Positions 24,273-34,355 of a DNA stretch of 64,000 nt are shown piece after piece (within the stretch, counting starts at the first letter, position 1; each line of letters starts with the position of its first letter). The translations under genes and the position numbers were made by a program. Under the pieces are notes generated by a model. The model saw only the letters and a list, made by a program, of their open reading frames with translations. It ran no database searches and was not told where the DNA came from. Source of the stretch: Bryum argenteum (taxonomy: Eukaryota > Streptophyta > Bryopsida > Bryales > Bryaceae); the NCBI GenBank assembly GCA_037043015.1, contig CM073325.1:16409001-16473000 (forward strand). Reading direction: 5' to 3'.

Positions 24273-24720
24273 AACGTTTTTACAAGGCAAATTAATAGCC
24301 AATGGTTAAGTTTTCCTATAAGTACAAAATTAAAACGCTCATGTGTATGCATGGATTTAAGTGGTGTGGTGGCGAAAGATGCGGGGTGAGAGCTAGGAGG
24401 TATTGGGTTCGAGCTTGGCTGCCTGCACTTAGTGTGACGGATGGGTTTTGAGGTGGGTTCCACGGGTGCAATGGGTGGGTTTGAGGTGGGCCCCACTTGT
24501 TGTTACGGATATTGTGTTTTCTTTTTCATGGCAAAATTTGCTTCCCGGATTCTTGGGGCAGTAGTTTTAATTTTAATCTAAAAAAATAAAATTATCCTTC
24601 ACCAAATCAAGAGATAATATCAACACTTTTGTGTTGATCAATGTCTAGATCAACGCGTCCGAATCAACTGAAATTATCAACGTTTTCATGTTGATTTGGA
24701 CGCTGAGTTTTCTAGTAGTG
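23483..24720 (+). mobile_element. 1.24-kb non-autonomous CACTA element
   Basis: The ends are CACTACTAGAAAACT and AGTTTTCTAGTAGTG, with a 3-bp target duplication AAC at 23480-23482 and 24721-24723. Reading across the site without the element and one duplication keeps the integrase frame open, which supports the insertion. Inside are ATCAACA-type motifs near both ends, a cluster of GGAATCTTT-like repeats (about 23655-23770) and degenerate A-rich repeats. No coding sequence is seen. It probably depends on a transposase in trans. Confidence 0.9.
23832..24271 (+). repeat. A-rich degenerate tandem repeat, about 2.4 copies
   Basis: A unit of about 150-180 bp recurs. It contains TACATGTAGAAAAATACCTGCAT, ACATCGTGAAAAATATTCAAAGTTTG and a CCTCAA-poly(A) tail. 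Copies start near 23832 and 24010, with a partial one at about 24170. The last copy ends in 45 consecutive A residues (24227-24271). The poly(T) on the other strand creates a spurious Phe-rich frame. Confidence 0.85.
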
Positions 24721-25277
24721 AACCAGTTTCTCCCCCTTCTATGCGACATATGACTACCATCCGACTATATCTTTTAGCATGCCTACGACATCAACAGTCC
24801 CGGCTGCGGAGGAGAGAGTTCGGTTCTTACACCAAGTCCACAAGAAGATCAAGAAAATGATTCAGATTGCATGGGAATATGCTAAGCCGCACTATGATCG
24901 ACATCTACAAGATGCACCGCGGTATACTGTGGGTGACAAGGTGTTTCTCCACAGTAAACATATTGCGACAACATCACCATTTAAGAAGTTGGGACCCAAG
25001 TTTTTCGGACCTTTTGTCATCACCTCCAAACTTTCTGACTTGGTTTATCATCTCAAGCTACCTCACACCCTTCGTATTCATGATGTTTTCCACGTCGCGG
25101 GTTTGGAGTCCCACCGCTTTGACACGATCCTCGGACGACAACGACGACCATCACCCCTTGTTATTACTCTAGAAAGAGACATGGAGTGGGAGGTTCGTCA
25201 AAGTACTAGATTCATGAGTTATAGGATTAGGCCGTCGTCCACAAAACACAGTGCTATGGAAGGGATATGGACCTGAA
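24721..25277 (+). pseudogene. Ty3/gypsy integrase C-terminal relic
   Basis: The frame continues the integrase core and then its C-terminal DNA-binding region: WEYAKPHYDRHLQDAPRY, GDKVFLHSKHI, KKLGPKFFGPFVI and LPHTLRIHDVFHVAGL. These are family hallmarks (the GPF/Y-type module). It ends in decayed sequence about 120 bp before the purine tract and the 3' LTR. Confidence 0.88.
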
Positions 25278-25394
25278 CAAGACTCGTAGGAGCCTGCAAA
25301 TCATCCACGCAACGCTCCACTCATGGTCGAGGCTTTTCACAGACTACATCCGGATGCCCTCCAACCACCATCTATACCGAGAAGGAGGGATAAA

Positions 25395-25587
25395 TGTTAG
25401 GACTAGGCTTAAAACCGGGAGTACTGTCGGAGGCAGTTAGTAACAGCTGCATGGCGGCTGGCTTAACTGATGTCTTTCCTGTGTATATAAAGCCAGTGAA
25501 AGAGCAAGCTCCTTGACTGGAAATTTCTTCACTATATGATTTATACATTTGGTTTTATGCATGTTTCTCTCCTGCCTTGGTATGACA
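25395..25587 (+). repeat. 3' LTR of the Ty3/gypsy relic
   Basis: 193 bp starting TGTTAGGACTAG and ending TATGACA. It is preceded by GAGAAGGAGGGATAAA, which fits a polypurine tract. It contains a TATATAAA box at about 25483 and aligns with 553-743. Confidence 0.85.
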
Positions 25588-27357
25588 ATTTTGCAAAAAT
25601 TGTGACTATGAGATAAAGTTGAAGTTTTGGATTTTTGCATTTACTTTCTTATGAATTTGAATTTGATTGTCTTTATCTTCAACGACAATGCATGGATATT
25701 TTAATAGAATGCTCAATTATGACTTTAAACCATGAACCTCCCAATGTGTTAAATAAATGTGAAGCACAAAAAAAGAAAAGAGAAGAAGTGGTCACTAGAG
25801 AAGAAAAGACTTTAAAAATTTGAAGAGAGCCGAAATGGCCCCCGCAAAGCAGCTCCCAATAAAGTCCAATCTTGAATTTGCGCACATAGTGCATTATAGG
25901 AATCTCTCCGGCCCCCCACCGTATCGAGCGTGGGTATGTCGCCGGATATGTGATGTACGGGTATTGGGCCGTCGAGGTGGGGAGGGAGAGAGGCGGGCAG
26001 CAAAGGCGCTACCCCTCAACTGTCCCGCCCTTAGTGGTGAACAGAGGCAGCCGGTCTAGCCCGAGGGGGCTTGCGTTCCTTCTCACCAGCAGAAATTAGA
26101 TCACCTGGAGCATTCTGGCTCTCTTTCCATGCGTTAGTAATGTTTTTTCTTTGCTGAGGTCTAGGCTAGTATTTTGGATGTGTTGTAATCTTGGAATTGG
26201 TGACTTAATCACCGTTGTAACTAGGCTTAGAGTTGGATTTTTTGGGAGTTTCGCAAGACGCAGAAGCCTTGCCCAAAATTCCCAATCAACCCTAATTTTT
26301 AATTGAAATTAAAAATGAAAAGAATGAATGTTGGAATTGCTTGTTAGCATGTTTGTGTGGATTGAGGTGTATGGAATTTATGTACAAGGTGTTAAGTAGG
26401 AATTGCATTTACTTAGCCTAAACCCCTAAATGTAGGAATTACATTCTCTTAGAGTGCAAGTTGTGAACGTCAAGTGCGAATAAGCTATCACCTCTGCAAC
26501 TACGTGGCTATAATTCTAGGATTCTAGGTTAAAATTCGTATAAGTGGCAGCATAGAGAATGTAAGCTCAAGTTCCTTTTTTGCTTTTTCAAAGTTGAAGC
26601 TTTGAGAATTTCATAAACCACGCATTTTATCCTTGTAGTATGCTCCAAAACACCATGCACACTAAGCTCAAGTGTGGCCATATCTTAACTTTTTGACCAT
26701 AAGGAACAACAATACAGTACGGGGTGATGATTAAGATCATACTTATACAACAAATTTCATGAATAACTATAATTGGATTCACATAATTGAATTGCAATAG
26801 TAGAACATGTTCCATGTTTGAAATCCTAAAACAGAAGTGGCATTCACAAAAATGCATGCCGCAAATTCTTACCATATTGATTGGATTTACAACTTTGACT
26901 GCACAGACTAAACTAGATTTAGAATTCAACTCAACAAACTTCATCAAACACAAAACTTTGGATGAAGAAGTTACACCTCTTTAGAATTTCACCTTGTCAT
27001 CCATAATGTTAAATTTTAACATTCAGTGCGATCAGAGGTTAAGAGATACTTACCAACAAAAAGTTCTTAAGAAGGAAAAATATTTGATAAAACTGGTATT
27101 TCATTCAACCAGCTGAAAAGAAGGTCATGTATCGCATAAGATGAAAGGTAGGAAATGTCGACATGATTGAATGGCACTACTCAGTGATACAATCAATGGT
27201 GATTTCAGATTCACTTCCTATCTCTGGTTCAAACACACAATACATTCAGTCTGTACAAGTATTACGACCTTCAGACTATCAGCCCTTCACACAACAATTC
27301 ACTGCTTTACAATAGCGCAATAGCACCACATTAAGAATCATTTTGTCCTGCTCTACT
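25588..27357. other. Intergenic region with a GC-rich patch
   Basis: Mostly AT-rich with no recognised gene. A clearly GC-richer block at about 25830-26090 holds a plus-strand frame that starts MAPAKQLPIKSNLEF and loses coherence after a run of C. I do not recognise it. It could be a remnant exon or a leader. The segment next to 27357 is the 3' flank of the minus-strand FMN hydrolase gene. Confidence 0.4.
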
Positions 27358-29292
27358 TTACAAAGAACAGCCTAACGCAACAAGCTCTTCTTCCAACTGT
27401 TTCGCATTCTGAAATACAATACCTCTCATTCCTACTGCAATTGCAGCTTCCACATTCTTACGCCTGCAAGCAAGTGCGCCCGCTCACAATTAAGTAAGAT
27501 AATAAAAGATCAAGACAACAATAAGCAGATTCCTAACATTACCGTAATAAATGCAAGCTCCAGCCTCTCACCTGTCATCAACGAAAACGCAACTTGATGG
27601 GTCAAGCTTTAATTGGCGAGCAGCCTCGATATATATCTCTGATTCAGGCTTCCTCATACCTGCGAAGACATGAAATGATAAAACTTGAAATCAAATAACA
27701 ATGACACAACCTTGAGAGGATCTTGCTTGGATTAGCCCTTTTGTCCAGACATAATATCAATATATACAGTAAGATAGAAGTGATAAGTAACCCTTCTTCA
27801 CATTCTGTGAGTTTGCAAAGCATTGAGCCGGGAGTAAGTAGCCCCATTTAAATTTCTTCTCCAAGTACCTTGTTCAGACACTTTGAAGAAAGATAGTCGT
27901 TCTCAGCAAATACAAGGATGCTCCAATACAACGAAACATGGATACTATCTGAGGTTTTTGAGGCAAGAGGTTTGGATTATGATAGATCTTGTTTGAACGT
28001 TTTTAAGAAATGTAGTCCTTACTAAAGCCCTCAGCGTATACAAGGACAGTTTAATGAAAGTTAGTGTTCCGAAACATGGATACGTTCTGAGGTTTTTTAG
28101 TCTATATAGTGAACAATTTAGTCCTGGTATTCATAGGAGGACCCTATCAGATATAGGAAACTGATCAATTCAGGCCCCTCGAAAATGCAGGAATACTACA
28201 GAATTGCATTGAGAAGTCACGAACCCATATGACAGGAAACGAAAGTCCAAGGCATGTAGTTGGAGAGCTGCAGCTTGTCTTCGATCATAGAATACCAGCA
28301 CGGATAGTTGGAAAAAGCATGCATGGTGAATCCAGCAGACAGCAATCGTTGCAATAGCTCCTCCACGCCGTCCAAGTATATGTATCCCTTGCTCATACAT
28401 TCCTTCAACCCTGCAGCAGCAATGGCCACATTCATTAAAATCATCGGGACTCTTCTATCTAATCAATTTAGTTCTAAGTTGTTGCAGGCTCGAATTAACA
28501 AAGAAACCTTCAACGAAATGAAATGTTTGGTAATTTACTAAATGGCAATTGTGCCTCACATATAATTTCTCTGTCTTCAAAGAATTGTACAAGAAAACAC
28601 TTCCATATGATCATTACAGCAAGCATTGAAGTTGCAATATTATAAGTCCCGAATACCTCGATTGATGATCGACACACTCCAAGCTCAAGAAATCCTCACA
28701 AAATCATATGCAATTCGAAAGGTTTGATGCTTACCTTTGATGTCAAAAGGTCGACCATCTGCAAAGAATTTCTTCGAGAGTTCCTCCTCAGTCAAGTGGC
28801 CGCATTCAAATTCTATCCATGCTGTTGGGTGCTTAGTAGCAAGCAATTCCTTCATCGTCATTCTGCAAAACATCAAAACATCGTCATCCCCAAACCCTAA
28901 ACTAGCAAAAAGAAAAACGAATGCTACGTAAACCAGCAAAATTCATCATCCCCAACCCAGAATGCGAATGTACACAAAAGAACCTGGAATGTCATACACA
29001 CAAAAACTCAACCCTAAACCCTAATTTGGCAAAGGATCAATCAAAATTACCCAAAGAAAGCCGGAATGTCTTCATAGAAAGGGTCGCGCACAAGAGTACC
29101 CATGACATCGAGCAGCAACACGGGCGGCTTGTTCCCCACCATAGCCACTTGTTGCGAGTCCTGTCTCATTAAATTACTCCTCACAATTCCACGCTTCTTC
29201 CTTAGCAAACTGGTGCCAACGAGCTTCAGAAGCTTGGAATTCAAGGACACTGCTGCATTGGACGAAATTGCAGGCAACAACATCGTCGTCAT
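27358..29292 (-). CDS. FMN hydrolase 1-like HAD-superfamily phosphatase, five exons, complete
   Basis: It resembles plant plastid FMN hydrolase (AtcpFHy1), which dephosphorylates FMN to riboflavin. Exons in transcript order are 29051-29292, 28735-28862, 28225-28410, 27572-27659 and 27358-27463. Junctions are GT-AG and in phase, giving 249 residues. The N-terminus (about 55 residues; Ala, Leu, Ser and basic residues) looks like a transit peptide. Family blocks are LLLDVMGTLVRDPFYED (HAD motif I), a SNYP motif in HAFSNYPCWY (motif II region), a conserved Lys in GMRKPESEIY and VFVDDRRKN (acidic motif). Motif I is DVMGT where classical HAD phosphatases have DxDGT. The first ATG in frame is at 29292. 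The neighbours give no functional hint. Localisation and substrate are inferred from similarity. Confidence 0.88.
27880..28095 (-). repeat. Imperfect duplication inside FMN hydrolase intron 3
   Basis: Segments around 27880-27965 and 28002-28095 share TACAAGGA...GAAACATGGATAC...TCTGAGGTTTTT. The two copies of about 90 bp are divergent. They are purely intronic. Confidence 0.65.
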
Positions 29293-32200
29293 GGCCAAAG
29301 CTATCAATGGATTCGAAGCAGAATTCTAAAGTAGATTTATCACAAAGGGAGCATCTATGTCCTCACAAAACAGTACACGTCATGTGAGATGAAAATTATG
29401 CTACTAATTTTGTCAATTGTTTCAATAGCACTTGCAAGAATCCACATAAAACTTTGTGGGAGTGAGATTAACTTTGTTAGCGGATATGGCGACACCTTAC
29501 CTTTTAAGATTAGCTGATCTCATGGCTGTCCGGGTGGCTGCAGTGGTGATTCTATCATGCCTCAAATTGCCTTTTTGAGCGTGTTTCTTCATTGTGATCA
29601 TGGTCTGTTTCCAGAGTTTTGTGGATTTTGTTGTCAATTTTCATGCTCACAATCTTGTTATCAGAATTGTTCACTTTCGGTGTGACTACAATGAATGTAG
29701 CATCTTCTTGTATGTAGATCCTTGTATCATTTGCTTTTGATGGTGGTTGTTTCAAAACATGTCCATCTTAGTGTAATTGATAGGTGGACTTGATGAAAGT
29801 CTTTGGGTCTTTTTGACTTAAAAACTTCATCTCTCTTGAAAACTCATATATTTTCGACTCGAAGGTGGGTTATGAAGATTTGACCATATTCGTGTATTGA
29901 AGTTGTTTCTATGATGTGGATTAGATTTGGAGTTTTTGGGTTGAATCATGATGTGATTAGTACTCAAAAACAAATTCAAGATCTCATTTTTATCACTTTA
30001 GAGGTGAAATGCTAATATGGAACCTATTGCAACAAAATAAAATGTAAAAAATGTCAGCTATAAAGTTGTTCACCTTCCTCTTAGAAATGCACTCATAACG
30101 AAAAATCGATTGAAGAAATTCTTAGTGACAAATAATATACTTGCAAACGTGAATACTGTCATAAAATTTTACAAAGGAAAGAAAAGCCCAAAATAAACCA
30201 TATGTATAGTTCCCTTGCACTAAAATGAATGTCATATCTCCATCACATAATGGGTTGATCTAAGATGTTCATCATAATAAGTAGATTCAAACTGGGAATT
30301 CATGCCAACGAATGATGTAGAAATATAATTGTGAATGAAGCCCTAGATGTCCTTGGTGTGAAAGTCCATCATTCTACATCACAAGCTCGCTAGACTATGA
30401 AGAACCATAATCCTATTCATTCATAAACCATTTTTGATAAAATTTATTCGCTTGGATTCCAAGTGAAGACCAGTTTTATTTGGAAAAATTTACGCCCGTC
30501 AAAAATAGTATGGATTTATGGCATGCATTTTTTGTGAAGGTAACTTTTGTTCAGGGTTATTAAAACCAACAAATTTTCAGAATTGGAAGCCAACTATTCA
30601 AATTAAAATTAGTCATTCAGGATTTATTCTTCTTACATAAGCATATCCTCAAAATGAAGTCCACTGACTTTCTAGTTCAATTTTTTTGACAGGAACAATC
30701 TTGGAATTATAACCCAATAATGTTTCTATACCAAAAAAATTATACAAACAAAAGGTCCTCTAGGAAATGTATCTAGTTGAACATGTTAGCAAAATCAAAT
30801 ATGTGAAATTAACCCCTAAAGGTCCAAGAAAGCGGAAATCGCTTTTTATAATTTCCGCAGGGAGAAAATTCAGCCAACTTTGACCATTATAATCTCAAAA
30901 TTGAAGAAAAATCAACGGTTCAAATTTGACATTCGAGAAAAGGGTCGAGTTAACTTCAAGATCCTACGGTTGGATCTTCTAATCACTGCTTAGATTGAGT
31001 TTCTTTGCACTTGAAGTAGAAGAAGGTTCTTTTTGATAATTTAAACAATTTTGTATCAAGGACCTTTAGGGGTTTAATTACATCAAATTTAATTTGATCT
31101 CACTGCAATAAATTTAGCAGATCCACAACGGTATTCATCTGAGCTGGATAACCGTCTTTGGGTACAGAAAACCAGCTTACGGCCCTGCATTCAAATCCCT
31201 GGCTTAAAGAATAAAATTTAGCCTAAATTGTCAACTTAAGGATCCAGGCTTAAATCAAGCAATAGCCTGAAAGCCCGGGCGGTTACAATTTGGGTCCCAT
31301 GAAGGACACACTTGTCCACTATTCCAAAGTGTCCTCTTCCACCATTATTCAACGCTCTGAAGTACTACAAGGCTCAATAACCAACCCAATTTCAAATTTC
31401 AGATTTGCAAGCTCATTGGGGAGCATCCAAGAAGATTTGCAAAGTATGTAGGAAATCAAACTAATTGGTCTCATAGATTTTGGACTTATTGTGAGTTATT
31501 TATGAATTTTGGAAGTGGAACCCATAAGTGTAGCAAAAATTGCTCACTCATTGTAAAATATTCAAACTTAACAAGCATTGACGTGTTGATAGAAGTATCT
31601 CTTAAACAGAAGAGCACTACCTCCAATCCTTGCAACCAAGTTTATTGCTCTCTTGAGGACACCTGCCGCAACCCGCGTTCAGCTCACCACTCTATCAGAA
31701 CTATTTTGGGTTATTCTTCCATGCACTGAAGACCTCTCCATCTTCCTTGATCCGCTCGTATTAGTTTCCTTTCAACTTCCGATAAGTCATCGGCTTTAAG
31801 ATCCACTCCCTTTGTTGTGGGGATGGGTGAGGATTAAGGCGCTAAATATCAAAAGACGGACTGAGAATCAAGGCTCCGAGGTTGAGGGTTTAGTAAATGG
31901 GTGGTTATGGTCTAATTGGCAGAATTTGAGTTCCAACTACGGTACCAAATGTCCAATTTGGCACAAATCTAAGTCATTCTTACAAATGGGGAAGTATCCA
32001 AAAAGTTTGTATTTATCAGAAAAGTAATATTGGTACCCAGATTCAAGAAGTAAGTTTACCAAACTCAAAACTCAAAATCAAAAGATATATTTGGCACACT
32101 TACGATAGTCAAGACCTTTGAAGACCTTATGTCAAAGCAATGTACTTGCATGCAATCGAGCCTTGTTTCGAAGCAAAAATGTACCTTCATGTAATGAAGC

Positions 32201-34355
32201 TCAAATAGTGAAGACGTTATTTCAAACTATTGTACCTCCATGTGCAAATGAAGCTTGAGTAGAGTAAAGAGTGCAGTGCAGTAAGTGGGGTGGGACAACC
32301 AGAAGCTCTAAAGGAAGAGGGCCGAAATGAAGAAAGGGCCAAATTGTACACACGGCGACTTGGCCGGGACTTGAGTTGAGGGAGGAATAGTACTGGTATT
32401 GAAGAATCCAAGTGGGATCCTAGATTTGGTGCAAATCCAATAACCTCCCTCCCCACCCTCCCTCCTAGTAACAGAAGTACTCACTTATTCATTCATGCCC
32501 ATATCTGACTTGCCTCGCCACAATCTCTCCTTTTCACACCTCTCGCTAACTTATCCCTTCTACCGCCGGGAGGGAAGGTCCTGACATGTCCCACTCCTGA
32601 ACATTTGGCCGTCCTACGGAGCCCCTGCCTGCCTGCCCTTCTCTTTCAGTTACTGACACTGCCACTCCCTGCCTGCTGCTGCCGTCCCTTGTTCTGTCGC
32701 TCACACAACACCCTTTGGTCCTTTGAAGGGGGAGATTCAGCAAAGTCTTACAATCTCATTGACAAACACCCCTTTTGAATGTGCGCAACGTGGAAAAAAC
32801 TTCTAAGTTGTGAATGGATTCTTGTGTGTAGGGTAAAGAATAACGGTTTGGGTGAGATTTACTGCATGCCAAAATCGGCCAAGGTATGAATGTAAAGCTT
32901 CCTGGTTCTTTACATAAATGAGCCTCACGAAGGCATAAATGAATAATTTTATTACTTTCTCCCAAAAATGTTCTCCGAACTCTACCACGGGCATGCTCTA
33001 GCTTGTTGTTTAGTGCTAAAGTCATAGGTAGGGCACAATATGCAAGTTTCCATACGTAGAGATGATTTGAGAGACGTAGGGGGGGAATAAAAAGAGAGTT
33101 TAGGTGTACATTGGCCATTGTACAGAGAGCCAGTGAAAGCTATGAACCCTCTCTATAGTCAAGAAACTAGGAGTGAAGTGAGCCACTGTAAATATCTCCG
33201 CATAAACAATTTTGTTGGCATGAGTTGTATATTCTGTAGGTGCAACCAAGAGGCAGATTTAGGCCACAGAATCATGAACGAGGGAATCTATAACCCCTGC
33301 TTCGTCACCATGACGCATTGTGCCTTGGAAGGGAGCCATTCATGCACTCCAGAAACTATCTTCGAAGGTCACGCAGGACTCATGTGGAGACGTGCTCGAA
33401 GAAAGTCCTCATGAGTCCAATTAAATCAAGGAATTCTTGTGTCGTGGAGAAGGAGATATAACCCGTGCTGAGCTGATCAATTATGAGTGCAGAAAAGTTA
33501 AGGGATGGGACCACGCCAAAAGACAATTTAGGGAATGTTATGATAGCTTCGGCATTTGCAATCTGTACCGACCATGTGCAATCTAGATTCTAAACAGACA
33601 AGTATGGTCGTAAGTTATGGAACAGGCATGGCTCATCAAATATCAGGGTCCACCCACTCCACCGCCCAAAGCAATTGAGACAAGGACATGTACCTGCAAT
33701 TGAGAAAGAGCCAAAAGCATATGCTGGTTTGTGCCCTCCAAGGGCTACTCAATCGAATGGCCAAGTTCAGAGCATACACTATTCTGCTGCAGATACACTA
33801 ATAACTTTCACATCATCAAGTACAAGGGACCCCTGGGCAGAGCAGAACTGGTCGCTGTCGCTCCAGTAAATCATTCGAGCAGAAGTAATAACTATCACAG
33901 ATATATGTTACTTACATTGACTATTAGAACCGTTCCCTTCGCATGCACTTTAGTTGCTTCATCAACATTATTTCCATCATGCCGAATCCTGATATTTTAT
34001 CCAAATATCCAGTAGCACAAATTAGAACAACGACAAACAGTAGGAGGCAGAAAGTACAAAAACTCCAAATCTTACACAACTGAAAACAGGGAGATGAGAG
34101 TTCACTGGGGACGAGCCCCAAGGACTTTCCTCTTTTCGTAAGGAAAAAGGCATATCTATAGTGCTACACTTCTGTCAAACAAAATAAACTAGAACGCGAT
34201 AGGCTATGTACATCAATACTTGCTGAAAGTTCGCCCACAACCCTCCTATCAACCAAAGATTGATGAGGTGCCAGGCCATTAGATCTACAACGGCACAAAA
34301 TAGGGCGTCCCAGCACGAGTCTTCAGAGCCATCTTGCCGAATCGGAGACGATCGC
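29293..34355. other. 5-kb intergenic region
   Basis: No gene is recognised. The first few hundred bases are the likely promoter of the FMN hydrolase gene. One TTAA-flanked repeat lies at 30809-31077. Open frames around 31.5, 32.2-33.4 and 33.7 kb lack domain signals and codon regularity and were not called. Confidence 0.5.
30809..31077. mobile_element. TTAA-flanked MITE-like element, copy A
   Basis: It starts TTAACCCCTAAAGGTCC and ends GGACCTTTAGGGGTTTAA, a 13-bp inverted repeat (CCCCTAAAGGTCC) next to TTAA on both sides, with one extra T at the right end. It is 269 bp and non-coding. Its interior shares sequence with about 50880-51080. Confidence 0.75.

Larger units (their letters stand above)
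553..25587 (+). mobile_element. Degenerate Ty3/gypsy LTR retrotransposon split by two CACTA insertions
   Basis: Two related sequences of about 190 bp bound this element. The right copy starts TGTTAGGACTAG and ends TATGACA, preceded by a purine-rich tract (GAGAAGGAGGG). Between them, in order, lie reverse transcriptase, RNase H, an integrase zinc-binding region, integrase core and integrase C-terminal pieces. This is the Ty3/gypsy order, as opposed to copia. Leaving out the two CACTA insertions (4066-23226 and 23483-24720), about 4.6 kb remains. Stops and frameshifts occur in every domain and the LTRs differ at many sites, so this is an old, immobile copy. No gag was recognised. The 5' LTR boundary and the target duplication are uncertain. 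Confidence 0.85.

Noticed and set aside
23870..24496. Long minus-strand frame rich in phenylalanine
   Set aside because: It is the translation of poly(A) and A-rich tandem repeats inside the non-autonomous CACTA element.
28308..28541. Plus-strand frames opposite the FMN hydrolase exons
   Set aside because: Antisense shadows of the minus-strand exons.
32217..33414. Open frames on both strands
   Set aside because: No motifs, no consistent splice-linked extension and no resemblance to a known family.
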